Positions 35,038 to 43,990 of a DNA stretch of 64,000 nucleotides are shown piece after piece. Positions within the stretch are counted from its first letter, which is position 1. Each line of letters begins with the position of its first letter. The translations under genes were made by a program, and so were the position numbers. The stretch is from Ignavibacteria bacterium (lineage in GTDB: Bacteria; Bacteroidota; Ignavibacteria; SZUA-365), in assembly GCA_016720835.1 (NCBI GenBank), contig JADKJW010000001.1, forward strand, positions 1-64,000. Direction: 5' to 3'. The notes under the pieces were generated by a model. The model had not been told where the DNA came from, did not search any database, and saw nothing but the letters and a program-made list of their open reading frames with translations.

Positions 35038-36471
35038 TTAAAAGGGTGATTCGTCCGGCTCCGGCAGGTAGTGGACGTTCGGAAAATTGGTCGCCAGATT
35101 CTCGAAGCGCGCGTACTCCGGCACCCACGCGATCGGGACCTCGCCAGTCTCGCCGTTCCGCTGTTTGCCGATGATGACGAAGGCCTTGTTCAATTCCTCG
35201 GGGGGCACGGCGTCGCCGTCCTTGTTCCGGTGCACGAAGAGCACGACGTCGGCGTCCTGCTCGATGGATCCGGACTCGCGAAGATCGGCCAGCATCGGCT
35301 TGCCGCCGGCGCGCGACTCCACGCTGCGGTTGAGCTGCGAGATGGCGATGATGGGAATTTTCAGATCCTTCGCGAGGCCCTTCAACGAGCGGCTGATCGT
35401 GGCGATTTCGCGCTCGCGGCTCTCGCGGATGTTCGGCGCCGTCATGAGCTGCAGGTAATCGACGATCAGCATGCGCACGCCGTGTTCCTGCACCATGCGC
35501 CGCGACTTCGCGCGCAGCTCGAGGATGGAAATTCCCGGCGTGTCGTCGATGTAGATCTTCGCGCGCTGCAGCTTCCCCACGTACGTGGCGAGCTTCCCGT
35601 AGTCGGCCTCCTTGATCCGTCCCGTGCGGACGAGCTGCATGCTCACGCGCGCTTCGGCGCAGAGGAGGCGCAGCGCGAGCTGCTCGGTGGACATTTCGAG
35701 GCTGAAGATGCCGACGGGCATGTCGTGGTCGATGGCCGCGTTGCGCGCCATCGAGAGCGCGAGGGCCGTCTTGCCCATCGAGGGGCGCGCGGCCAGGATG
35801 ATCAGGTCGGTGTTCTGCCAGCCGCCGGTCTTGTAGTCCAGCAGCTCGTAGCCCGACGGCACGCCCGTCACGCCGGTGTGCTCGGTCGTGATTTTCCGGA
35901 TGCGGTCGAGCAGCGGCATCACGACGGAATTCAGATCGACATAGCTTTTTTTCACGTGCTGTTCGGACAGATCGAACAGCATGGTCTCGGCCTTGTCGAT
36001 CACCTCGAACGCGTCCGACGTTTCGGCGTAGCAATCGGTGATGATCTGGCTGTTGACCTCGATGAGCTGCCGCTTCAGCGCCTTCTCGAGGACGATGCGG
36101 CAGTGGTATTCGATGTGCGCGGGGGAGACGACTTCCGACGTCAGCTGCGAGAGGTAGTACATCGATCCCGCGCTGTCGAGCCTCTCTCCGCGGCGGAGCT
36201 CGTCGGCGACGGTGATGATGTCCACCGGCTGGTTCTTGTGATACAACGCCGTGATCGCGTCGAAGATCGTCCGGTGCGCCTCGGTGTAGAACGCCTCCCG
36301 CGTCACGAGCGACAGCGCCACCGAGACGGCCGTGTCGGACTGCAGGAGCATCGCGCCCAGCACGGCCTTCTCGACCTCCACGGCCTGCGGCGGCAGCTTG
36401 CCCGCGTTCTGCTGCTCGGTGCCGGGGCGTCCGTACGCGGCGGGAGAGTCCGATGAAAACGGTGTGGACAT
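35038..36471 (-). CDS. dnaB: Replicative DNA helicase DnaB
   Basis: A 477-residue hexameric helicase. The N-terminal DnaB domain begins PPQAVEVEKAVLGAMLLQ. The RecA-like ATPase domain shows Walker A ILAARPSMGKTALAL, the SLEMSTEQLALRLL block, Walker B RMLIVDYLQLM and QLNRSVESRAGGKPMLADLR. It unwinds DNA ahead of the replisome. No intein is present. It lies 13 bp after the uracil-DNA glycosylase gene. Confidence 0.96.
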   Translation of the reverse strand: MSTPFSSDSPAAYGRPGTEQQNAGKLPPQAVEVEKAVLGAMLLQSDTAVSVALSLVTREAFYTEAHRTIFDAITALYHKNQPVDIITVADELRRGERLDSAGSMYYLSQLTSEVVSPAHIEYHCRIVLEKALKRQLIEVNSQIITDCYAETSDAFEVIDKAETMLFDLSEQHVKKSYVDLNSVVMPLLDRIRKITTEHTGVTGVPSGYELLDYKTGGWQNTDLIILAARPSMGKTALALSMARNAAIDHDMPVGIFSLEMSTEQLALRLLCAEARVSMQLVRTGRIKEADYGKLATYVGKLQRAKIYIDDTPGISILELRAKSRRMVQEHGVRMLIVDYLQLMTAPNIRESREREIATISRSLKGLAKDLKIPIIAISQLNRSVESRAGGKPMLADLRESGSIEQDADVVLFVHRNKDGDAVPPEELNKAFVIIGKQRNGETGEVPIAWVPEYARFENLATNFPNVHYLPEPDESPF

Positions 36472-36484
36472 GCGGCTCCCGGTC

Positions 36485-37270
36485 TCAGCCCTTCGCGAGG
36501 ATGGCGAGGTACGCGGCCTTGAACCGCTGCACGTCCTCCCACGTGGGGCGCTTCCAGTTCGGATTGCGCAGCAGCGCGGCGGGATGGTACGTCACCATGA
36601 GCGGAATGCCCTGATACTCGTGCGTGGATGCGCGCATCGTGGTCAGCGACGCGGTGCTGCGCAACAGCGTCTGCGCGGCGATGCGCCCGAGCGCAAGCAT
36701 GATCTTCGGCCGGATCACGGCGAGCTGCTTGTGCAGATAGGGTTCGCATTGCGCGACCTCCGCCGGCAGCGGATCGCGATTGCCGGGCGGACGGCACTTG
36801 AGGATGTTGCAGATGAACACGTCCTCGCGCCTGATCTCGATGGCCTCGAGAATCTTGTTGAGCAGCTGCCCCGCCCTGCCGACGAAGGGTTCGCCCTGCG
36901 CGTCCTCGTCGGCCCCCGGCGCCTCGCCGACGATGACGATGTCCGCCTCGGGATTGCCGACGCCGAACACGAATTTCTTGCGCGTCTGCCCGAGCGGGCA
37001 CTGCGTGCACTCGCAGATCAGGTCGCGCAGCTCCGCGAGCGTGGACGCCTGCCGCCACAGGGCGTCGTCTGTCGCGGACGGCGTGGCGGGGTCCCCGGCC
37101 TGCGCGGGCGCGGGTGAGATCGCCGCGGCGCGCGGGCTTGCGGGCGCATCGGCATGCGCGGGCGCCGGAGCCTGCGCCGTCGCGCGCGGCCGCGCGGGGG
37201 ATGCGTCGAGCACCAGCGCGTCGCCGTAGAGCGCGCGCTGCTGCTGCAGATAGCGGTGGAGTTCAGACAC
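36485..37270 (-). CDS. Uracil-DNA glycosylase, family 4 (iron-sulfur)
   Basis: A 261-residue enzyme. After a variable alanine/proline-rich N-terminus (residues 20-75) comes the family 4 core: ICECTQCPLGQTR and ICNILKCRPPGNRDP and CEPYLHKQL supply the four cysteines for a [4Fe-4S] cluster; GEAPGADEDAQGEPFVGRAG is the active-site motif and TYHPAALLRNP is the DNA-intercalation loop. It removes uracil from DNA. The N-terminal extension is longer than usual. Confidence 0.93.
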   Translation of the reverse strand: MSELHRYLQQQRALYGDALVLDASPARPRATAQAPAPAHADAPASPRAAAISPAPAQAGDPATPSATDDALWRQASTLAELRDLICECTQCPLGQTRKKFVFGVGNPEADIVIVGEAPGADEDAQGEPFVGRAGQLLNKILEAIEIRREDVFICNILKCRPPGNRDPLPAEVAQCEPYLHKQLAVIRPKIMLALGRIAAQTLLRSTASLTTMRASTHEYQGIPLMVTYHPAALLRNPNWKRPTWEDVQRFKAAYLAILAKG

Positions 37271-37314
37271 GTCGCGGTCCGTGGTGGTGCTCGGAGGAAT
37301 CGGAAAAAGGAAAT

Positions 37315-38553
37315 CTACGAGGAAGCCGGCGCCGCGTCAAGCGAAAGCGTCGTCAGCAGGTGGATGGCGCGGTCGATGATGATGCGCGCGAGATCGGTCT
37401 TGGGGAGCAGGTCGAGATGTTCCGAACTGCCGTCAGCGAAGAGCAGTGTGGCGATGTTCGTGTCGGTGCCGAAGCCCGCGCCGGGAATGGTCGGGTTGTT
37501 CAGGACGATCATGTCGGCATTCTTCGCGGCGAGTTTCAGGCGCGCATTCGCCTCGTCGTCGTGCGTCTCCAAGGCGAACCCGATGAGGATCTGGTTGCGC
37601 TTCCGCTGGCCGAGGATGCGCAGAATGTCCGGATTCTGCTGCAATCGGAGCAGCATCTCGCCCTCACCCTGCGCGTCCTTCTTGAGCTTCCGCTCCGAAT
37701 ACTCCGCGGCGCGGTAGTCCGCGACGGCGGCGGCCATGACGACGATGTTTGCGTCGGTGGCGGCGTCGCTCACGGCGGCGAACATCTCCTCGGCCGTCGT
37801 CACATCCACGCGCCGCACGCCACGGGGCGTGGCGAGCTGCACGGGACCGGCGACGAGGGTCACGATCGCGCCGCGACGCGCGGCCGCATGGGCGAGCGCG
37901 AAGCCCATCTTGCCGGAACTGTGGTTGCCGATGAAGCGCACCGGATCGATGCGTTCGTGCGTCGGACCGGCGGTGACCAGCACGCGCATGCCCGCGAGAT
38001 CGTTGCCGTCCGCGAACAGCACGTCCTCCAGCGTTTCGAGAATGGCCGGAATCTCGACGAGACGGCCCTCGCCCGTCAGCCCGCTCGCGAGGTCGCCGCT
38101 GTCGGGCGGAATGACCACCGCGCCCCGGCGGCGGAGCGCCTCGAGATTGTCCTGCGTCGCGGGGTGCGTGAACATGTCCGTGTCCATCGCCGGCGCGATG
38201 ACCAGCGGACAGCGCAGCGCCAGCGCGAGCGCGGCGAGCGCGTTGTCGGCCATGCCGTGCGCGAGACGCGCGATGGTGTTCGCCGACGCGGGCGCCACGA
38301 GCATGACGTCCGCCCACAGCGCGAGGTCAATGTGCCAGGTGCCCCGCGACGAGGCGCCCGGGAACATGTCGAGCACGACTTCCGCGCGCGACAGCGTCGC
38401 CAGCGTGAGCGGCGTGATGAACTCGCAGGCGGACGGAGTCATGACCACGCGGACCTCCGCGCCGGCCTTGACCAGTTCGCGCACGAGCAGCGCCGATTTG
38501 TACGCGGCGATGCTTCCCGTCACCCCGAGGATGACGCGCTTCCCGCGAAGCAC
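37315..38553 (-). CDS. coaBC: Bifunctional phosphopantothenoylcysteine decarboxylase / phosphopantothenate-cysteine ligase
   Basis: A 412-residue coenzyme A synthesis enzyme. The N-terminal CoaC flavoprotein begins LRGKRVILGVTGSIAAYKSA and includes the catalytic histidine in SRGTWHIDLALWAD and PAMDTDMFTHPA. The C-terminal CoaB ligase has VLVTAGPTHERIDPVRFIGN followed by SSGKMGFALA. Together they join cysteine to phosphopantothenate and decarboxylate the product. It follows rpoZ by 2 bp in a yicC-gmk-rpoZ-coaBC order common in bacteria. Confidence 0.95.
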   Translation of the reverse strand: MLRGKRVILGVTGSIAAYKSALLVRELVKAGAEVRVVMTPSACEFITPLTLATLSRAEVVLDMFPGASSRGTWHIDLALWADVMLVAPASANTIARLAHGMADNALAALALALRCPLVIAPAMDTDMFTHPATQDNLEALRRRGAVVIPPDSGDLASGLTGEGRLVEIPAILETLEDVLFADGNDLAGMRVLVTAGPTHERIDPVRFIGNHSSGKMGFALAHAAARRGAIVTLVAGPVQLATPRGVRRVDVTTAEEMFAAVSDAATDANIVVMAAAVADYRAAEYSERKLKKDAQGEGEMLLRLQQNPDILRILGQRKRNQILIGFALETHDDEANARLKLAAKNADMIVLNNPTIPGAGFGTDTNIATLLFADGSSEHLDLLPKTDLARIIIDRAIHLLTTLSLDAAPASS

Positions 38554-38555
38554 GG

Positions 38556-38846
38556 TTACTCGTCCTTGTAGTGGTAGCTGAGCTTGTCGTCGAGCAGGTC
38601 GCCGATCGCCTGCTGCGTCGGCTTCGACAGCTTCTCGAACTCGATGCTGATGCGCATCTGCTCCGGATTCGTCTCGATCTCCTCCTCGGAGTCGACGCGC
38701 GTCGCGAACATTTCGAGTTCCTGATTCAGGCGGATCTTCATTTCCTCGTTGATCTGCCGCGCGCGCTTCGAGAGCACGACGATCGCTTCGTAGATGTTTT
38801 CCGCGTGCTTGTCGATATCCTTCAACTCAAGGGGTTGCAGGGCCAT
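38556..38846 (-). CDS. rpoZ: DNA-directed RNA polymerase omega subunit
   Basis: A 96-residue protein starting MALQPLELKDIDKHAENIYE, with EAIVVLSKRARQINEEMK matching the conserved omega helix (compare AVLVAAKRARQI). It supports assembly of the beta' subunit. A strong AAGGAGAT ribosome binding site lies 4 nt before ATG 38846. Its place between gmk and coaBC is the usual one for rpoZ. Confidence 0.9.
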   Translation of the reverse strand: MALQPLELKDIDKHAENIYEAIVVLSKRARQINEEMKIRLNQELEMFATRVDSEEEIETNPEQMRISIEFEKLSKPTQQAIGDLLDDKLSYHYKDE

Positions 38847-38878
38847 GGGGATCTCCTTGGGATGTGATCGGTTGCGTA

Positions 38879-39451
38879 TTATTTCGTTCTCACGACATGG
38901 TCTTCGATGCTCGCCGCGATGAGCGACGCGACGAGGGGGACGGAGCGGGCCAGATCGTCGTTGACCACCACGTGGTCGAACAGCGACGCCTGCTCCAATT
39001 CCCAGGCGGCGCGCGAAATGCGCCGCTCGATGATTTCCTGCGATTCGGATCCCCGGTGCTCCAGACGCTGGCGCAGCGTGTCGAGGTCCGGGGGTTTGAT
39101 GAAAATGAGGACGCTGTCCTCGGGGTAGGACTGCTTGATCGAGAGCGCGCCCTTCACGTCCACGTCGAAGAGCAGATGACGGCCCTCGCCGTTCGCGCGG
39201 TCGATCTCCGAGCGCAGCGTCCCGTAGTAGCAGCCGAAAATCTCCTCCCACTCGGCGAAGGCCTCCGCCTTGACGCGGGCGAGGAAGTCCTCGACCGTGA
39301 GGAAGTGGTAGTCCACCCCGTCGGTCTCCCGGGGACGGCGCGCGCGCGTCGTCGCGGACACGGAGAACGACAGGGACGCGAACATCGGGAGCACGCGGCG
39401 CGCGATGGTCGTTTTCCCCGATCCGCTCGGTGCCGACAGGACGAAGAGCAT
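38879..39451 (-). CDS. gmk: Guanylate kinase
   Basis: A 190-residue kinase that phosphorylates GMP to GDP. The P-loop is LSAPSGSGKTTIARRVL near residue 10; GMP-binding residues lie in SFSVSATTRARRPRETDGVDY and the lid region follows. It lies 6 bp after the yicC stop codon. Confidence 0.95.
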   Translation of the reverse strand: MLFVLSAPSGSGKTTIARRVLPMFASLSFSVSATTRARRPRETDGVDYHFLTVEDFLARVKAEAFAEWEEIFGCYYGTLRSEIDRANGEGRHLLFDVDVKGALSIKQSYPEDSVLIFIKPPDLDTLRQRLEHRGSESQEIIERRISRAAWELEQASLFDHVVVNDDLARSVPLVASLIAASIEDHVVRTK

Positions 39452-39457
39452 GCGGCG

Positions 39458-40337
39458 TTACTCCACGTTCTGGACTTGTTCGCGAACCCGCTCGAGCTCC
39501 TCCTTGATGTTCACCACAAGATGGGCGATGGCGGCGTCGTACGATTTCGAGGTGATCGTGTTCGCCTCGCGGTTCATTTCCTGCAGGAGGAAGCTGAGCT
39601 TGCGACCCTCCGATTCCGGCGCCGCGAGCGTGTCGTCGAAGAATTTGATGTGGCTGCGGAAGCGCACGATTTCCTCGGTGATGTCCATTTTATCGGCGAG
39701 CATCGCGATCTCCATGGCGATGCGCTGCGGGTCGACATCCCCCGGCGACAGGAGCTGGGCGATCCGTTCCTGCAAGCGCACCCGTTCCGCTTCGGGGCGG
39801 CCCGCGGCGCGCTGCTCGATCTCGTCGAGCGCCCGCTCGATGACGCGCAGGCGGGAGACGAGATCATTGGTCAGCTCGCGGCCCTCGTTGGAGCGCATGG
39901 CGACCAGCATCGCCGCGGCCGACGAAACCGCCGCGGTCGCCGCCGCCCATTCCGCCTCGGAGAGTCCGGCGGCTTCTTCCGACGTGAACACGTCGGAAAA
40001 GCGCAGCATGGCCTCGAGGCCGATTTCTTCCCGGATGCCGACCGCGTCACGCAGCGCGACGAGCTGCGCGTGATAGGACCTGGCGAGTTCCACGTTCACC
40101 GTGACCGGCGAAGCGATGTCCGCCTGTTTCTCGAAACTGACGCTGAGGGAGATTTTTCCGCGCTGCGCCTGCTTGCGGATCAGTTCCTTGAGCTCGTTTC
40201 TCCCGCGGTTGCAGCGCCTTGGGAAGACGCGCGGAGAATTCATAGTACCGGTTGTTGACGCTGCGCAATTCGGCGTTCGCCGTCATGCCGTCCACCGTCG
40301 CCGTTCCGTTTCCATACCCCGTCATGCTGATGAGCAT
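39458..40337 (-). CDS. yicC: YicC-family endoribonuclease, frameshifted
   Basis: N-terminal MLISMTGYGNGTATVDGM and ELRSVNNRYYEFSARLPKAL match YicC; the C-terminal DUF1732 part includes GGRPEAERVRLQERI-like helices, DITEEIVRFRSHIKFFDD and SKSYDAAIAHLVVNIKEELERVREQVQNVE. The two parts are in different frames near 40198. Removing one A from an AAA gives LQPRENELKELIRKQAQRG, exactly as the family requires, so the break is probably a one-base error. YicC proteins act in RNA turnover. First gene of the gmk-rpoZ-coaBC run. Confidence 0.88.
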
Positions 40338-40385
40338 ACTGTCGCCTTCTGTTCACGGTATTCAAAACCTTAAACATACGGATAA

Positions 40386-40414
40386 ACGCGCATCGAAGCA
40401 ATGTCGATGCGCGT
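40386..40414. promoter_or_regulatory. Inverted repeat in the divergent yicC / glycosyltransferase spacer
   Basis: ACGCGCATCG and CGATGCGCGT form a perfect 10-bp inverted repeat with a 9-nt spacer. It sits between two divergent genes and could be an operator or a leader hairpin. No T-tract follows, so it is not a classical terminator. Confidence 0.4.
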
Positions 40415-40507
40415 CCCGGGCCGGCGAGTCCGCGGCTCCCGTGTCGGCGGCGATGTCGTGATATTCCTCGATTTATCGCTATTTTCCCGTTCCATTTCGA
40501 AGAAGCC

Positions 40508-41152
40508 ATGCCACCCGTCCCTCTGGTTTCCATCCTCCTTCCGACGCATGACCGGCGGCATCTCCTCGGTCGCGCGGTGGCATCCGTGCAGGCGCAGACC
40601 GAAACGCGCTGGGAGTTGATCGTCGTGGACGACGGAAGCACCGACGGAACCGGGGATTTCCTCCGCGAATGCCGACGCGCCGACGCGCGCATCCGCTTCG
40701 CCCGACAGCCGCGCGGCGGACCGTCCTCCGCAAGGAACCGGGCTTTTGCCTTATCACGCGCACCCCTTATCGCGTATCTTGACTCCGATGACGAATATCT
40801 TCCCACCCATCTTGCCCTCCGGCTCGACTTCATGGACGAGCACCCGGACGTCGCCTTCCTCCACGGTGGCATCCACGTGATCGGGACCGGGGAAGACTGG
40901 TACGTTCCGGACGCCCGCGATCTGTCGGCGCGCATCCACCTCGACGACTGCGTCATCGGCGGCACCTTCTTCGCCCGCCGCGAGGCGATCGAGGCATCCG
41001 GCGGTTGGACGGCCGGGTACGCGGAGGACTACCGGCTCCATGAGACGATGCGGCATCTCGTGCCCACTGCGCGAGTGGACTTCCGCACCTACGTGTATCA
41101 CCGCGATTCCGGGGACAGCCGCTGCGGGCATCCCCGGACGCAGAGCAACTGA
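40508..41152 (+). CDS. Family 2 glycosyltransferase
   Basis: A 214-residue GT-A enzyme. It shows VSILLPTHDRRHLLGRAVAS, VVDDGSTDGTGDF and the metal-binding region YLDSDDEYLP, then IGGTFFARREAIEASGGW as in acceptor-binding regions of the family. It is shorter than many GT2 enzymes and has no membrane segment. The acceptor is unknown. It is followed 8 bp later by a histidine kinase gene. Confidence 0.88.
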   Translation: MPPVPLVSILLPTHDRRHLLGRAVASVQAQTETRWELIVVDDGSTDGTGDFLRECRRADARIRFARQPRGGPSSARNRAFALSRAPLIAYLDSDDEYLPTHLALRLDFMDEHPDVAFLHGGIHVIGTGEDWYVPDARDLSARIHLDDCVIGGTFFARREAIEASGGWTAGYAEDYRLHETMRHLVPTARVDFRTYVYHRDSGDSRCGHPRTQSN

Positions 41153-41160
41153 TCTCCGCC

Positions 41161-42351
41161 ATGGCAATGCATCGCGTTCCCGGGAACATCAAGATTGCGC
41201 TCGTGCTCATGGCCTTCGCCATCGTGCTCGGACTCCTCGTCTACACGCAATCCATCGTGCAGAAGCTCCAGGAAAAGGAGCATCGCTATGCCGATCTGTA
41301 CGTCAAGTCTCTCGAATACATCGGCAGCGAGAAGGCTTCCGACAACCCGGATCTGACGCTGATCATCGACGAGATCATCAACAAGATCGATTTTCCGATC
41401 ATCATCGCCGATCCCCAGCACGTGCCGTCGGCTTCGAAAAATCTCGGTGTCGATTCCACGCTCACCGGAGAGGCGCTGACGGCCTACCTGATCCCGGAGC
41501 GCGACCGCATGGGCGCGAAGAATCCGCCTCTCGCGCTCATGTACCAGGACACCATCGTCACGCAGTACGTGTATTACGACGAATCCGACATTGTCCGGCA
41601 GCTGCGGGTGCTGCCGTACATCGAAATCGCCGTCGCAACCCTGTTCATCCTGGTCGGTTACATCGGTTTCAGCTACATCAAGCGCACGGAGCAGGCGAAC
41701 ATCTGGGTCGGCATGTCGAAGGAGACCGCGCATCAGCTCGGCACACCGCTCTCGAGCCTGATGGGGTGGATCGAACTGCTGCGATCGCATCCGGACACGC
41801 CCGCCAACCTCCGCGAGCTGATCGACGACATGGAAAGCGACGTCAGCCGCCTCAACCGCATCTCCATCCGCTTCTCCAAGATCGGATCCCGGCCCGATCT
41901 GACCGAGCAGCCCCTGCTCGAGTCGCTCACGAAATCCATCGAGTATTACCGGAAGCGCATTCCGCAGAAGGGCAAGAAGGTGGACATCATCCTCCTGCCC
42001 GTGCCGGATGTCCGCGTGCGGTACAACGCGGAACTCTTCGAGTGGGTGCTCGAGAATCTGATGAAGAACGCGCTCGACGCCATGGACGGTCCGAACGGCA
42101 CCATCGAGTTCGCGGTTTCGGTGTCGAGCCGCCACGTGGTGATCGACGTCCGCGACACGGGAAAGGGCTTTGACATGCGGCTGAAGAAGGAAATATTCCG
42201 GCCGGGGTACAGCACGAAGAAGCGCGGTTGGGGTCTCGGGCTGAGCCTGTCGAAGCGCATCATTGAAAACTACCATCGCGGGAAATTGTACGTGGTGCAC
42301 AGCGCGCAGGGCCGCGGCACGACCTTCCGCATCAAGCTGCCGCTCGCCTGA
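41161..42351 (+). CDS. Membrane-bound sensor histidine kinase
   Basis: A 396-residue kinase with a transmembrane helix at residues 9-28, an extracytoplasmic sensor region of about 120 residues, and a second helix at about 150-175. The dimerisation box is KETAHQLGTPLSSLMGWIEL with phospho-acceptor His191. The ATPase domain has an N box WVLENLMKNALDAM, G1 DVRDTGKGF and G2 GWGLGLSLSKRIIENY. No response regulator lies nearby, so it is an orphan. The signal and partner are unknown. Confidence 0.9.
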   Translation: MAMHRVPGNIKIALVLMAFAIVLGLLVYTQSIVQKLQEKEHRYADLYVKSLEYIGSEKASDNPDLTLIIDEIINKIDFPIIIADPQHVPSASKNLGVDSTLTGEALTAYLIPERDRMGAKNPPLALMYQDTIVTQYVYYDESDIVRQLRVLPYIEIAVATLFILVGYIGFSYIKRTEQANIWVGMSKETAHQLGTPLSSLMGWIELLRSHPDTPANLRELIDDMESDVSRLNRISIRFSKIGSRPDLTEQPLLESLTKSIEYYRKRIPQKGKKVDIILLPVPDVRVRYNAELFEWVLENLMKNALDAMDGPNGTIEFAVSVSSRHVVIDVRDTGKGFDMRLKKEIFRPGYSTKKRGWGLGLSLSKRIIENYHRGKLYVVHSAQGRGTTFRIKLPLA

Positions 42352-42406
42352 TTCCGCGCGCGGATGCGCCAAAAGAGCGCTCCCGTCGCCACAAGGGTAC
42401 CGGCAC

Positions 42407-42438
42407 TTGGAAAAATCATCGCGCAGGTTGTATATTTA
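42407..42438 (+). promoter_or_regulatory. Bacteroidetes-type promoter of secG
   Basis: TTG at 42407-42409 and TATATTTA at 42431-42438 (consensus TAnnTTTG) with 21-nt spacing, about 25 bp before the secG start. A ribosome binding site AAGGAG follows at 42453. Confidence 0.5.
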
Positions 42439-42463
42439 GAGACTCGATTAGCAAGGAGCGAAC

Positions 42464-42910
42464 ATGTTCACGGTTTTGATGATACTTATCCTCTTGATTG
42501 GCGCGGTGATGACCATCGCCATCCTCATGCAGAGCAGCAAGGGCCAGGGGCTCTCGGGCGCTTTCGGCGGCGCCGGCGGCGTCGGCAGCGTGCTCGGCGT
42601 GCGTCGCGCAGGGGACGTCCTCTCCAATGCCACGTGGATACTCGCGGCATCCTTCATCGTGCTGATTTTCGCGGTCAACCTGTTCTTCCTCCCGTCGCAG
42701 GCGACGCAGGACAGCATCATCCTCCAAGGCATGCAGGACCGGCCGATGAACGCGGCACAGCAGCCTCAGCAGCAGGCCCCGCCTCCCGCGGGACAGCAGC
42801 CCCAGGGCCAGCCCCCGGCAGGTCAGGCGCCCGCAGGCCCAGCCGGCACCGGCACGCGCCCGCACCCCGGGAAAAATAATCCCGAAAGATTTCGACGTCA
42901 GGCGTCATGA
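42464..42910 (+). CDS. secG: Protein translocase subunit SecG with a Pro/Gln-rich tail
   Basis: A 148-residue inner membrane protein with two transmembrane helices (residues 3-22 and about 58-79) joined by the SecG loop MQSSKGQGLSGAFGGAGGVG. It assists SecYE in export. After residue 95 comes a tail rich in Gln, Pro and Ala (QQPQQQAPPPAGQQ) not found in short SecG proteins. Followed immediately by a strong terminator. Confidence 0.92.
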   Translation: MFTVLMILILLIGAVMTIAILMQSSKGQGLSGAFGGAGGVGSVLGVRRAGDVLSNATWILAASFIVLIFAVNLFFLPSQATQDSIILQGMQDRPMNAAQQPQQQAPPPAGQQPQGQPPAGQAPAGPAGTGTRPHPGKNNPERFRRQAS

Positions 42911-42940
42911 AAAAACCTCCCTGTGGGGGAGGTTTTTTTT
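42909..42940. terminator. Bidirectional rho-independent terminator after secG
   Basis: Stem CCTCCC / GGGAGG with a 5-nt loop, flanked by seven A residues on the left and eight T residues on the right, so it can work on both strands (secG from the left, lipA from the right). Confidence 0.92.
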
Positions 42941-43015
42941 GTTTCAGTGCAAGACTGCGGAGACATGGGATGAAGGGAGATTCATAATCGGCGGGTTGAG
43001 ATGACGGCGTATTCA

Positions 43016-43091
43016 CTCCAACGCTCCATCACTCCAACACTCCTGTCTTCAATTTCCCCCAATTCCCCATTCCCCAATTCCCCTTCCCTCC
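43016..43091. repeat. Polypyrimidine short-repeat tract
   Basis: Runs of CACTCCAAC and CAATTCCCC-type units between secG and lipA. The CACTCCAA phrase also appears in the repeat region at 3300-3450, and a related CTCCCTC tract lies at 19975-20014. Confidence 0.6.
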
Positions 43092-43096
43092 GCGAA

Positions 43097-43940
43097 CTAC
43101 CCCGCCTGCTCCTCGGCATGATAGCTCGAGCGGACGAGCGGCCCGGATTCGACGTGACGGAAGCCGAGCTCGAGTCCGAGCGTGCGATACGCCGCGAATT
43201 CTTCCGGCGTGACGTAGCGGATGACCGGCAGGTGATCCTTGGTCGGCTGCAGGTACTGGCCGATGGTGAGGATGTCGACGCCGGCCTCGCGGATATCGGC
43301 CATCATGGCGGCGACTTCCTCCGCGGTCTCGCCCAGCCCGACCATGAAGCCGGTCTTCGTCGTGAGTCCCTGCTCTTTGGCCATGCTGAGCAGTGCGAGC
43401 GTGCGCTCGTACTTCGCCTGCGGCCGCACGGTGCGGTAGAGGCGCGCGACGGTTTCGATGTTGTGATTCAGGATGTCCGGTCGCGCATCGATCACCGTCT
43501 GGATCTGCTCGGGAATGCCCTGGAAATCCGGTATCAGCACCTCGATGCTGCAGCCGGGCACCTGGTCGCGAAAAAACGCCGGATCCGCCGTCGGGGAGTT
43601 CGTCCCTGTTGACGGAGGTGACGACGGCATGGCGGAGTTTCATCGTGCACACGGCCTCGGCGACGCGCCTCGGCTCGTCGAGATCGAGCGTCGGGGGACG
43701 TCCGGTGGCCACGCTGCAGAAGCCGCAGCTTCGCGTGCAGACGTCGCCGAGAATCATGAAGGTCGCGGTGCCGCGGTTCCAGCAATCCGCAATGTTCGGG
43801 CAGCGCGCGTCTTCACAGACGGTGTTGAGACGCTGTTCATCGACAATGTGGCGCACTTCGGAAAACGATGTGCCGAGCGGGACGCGGATTTTCAGCCACT
43901 CCGGCTTTCGAAGACGCGCGGTGCTTTCGGGGGTGTCGAT
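43097..43940 (-). pseudogene. lipA: Lipoyl synthase, damaged
   Basis: A radical-SAM enzyme that inserts sulfur into protein-bound octanoate. The N-terminal cysteine set CEDARCPNIADC and the radical SAM motif CTRSCGFC are intact, as are LRHAVVTSVNRDELPDGGSG and, in another frame, CSIEVLIPDFQG, DILNHNIETV and KTGFMVGLGET. Between GGSG and VPGC about six residues are missing and the frame shifts, which fits a deletion of about 17 or 20 bp. The conserved start region RKPEWLKIRVP has no ATG, GTG or TTG in frame above it; a good AAGGAG sits 6 nt before an ATC codon at 43940. It lies downstream of the E2 gene, whose lipoyl domain is the expected substrate. Confidence 0.8.
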
Positions 43941-43990
43941 GAGAAGCTCCTTTCAGGTCGAAGAGATGTACACGAAATACAGCGTCAGCG

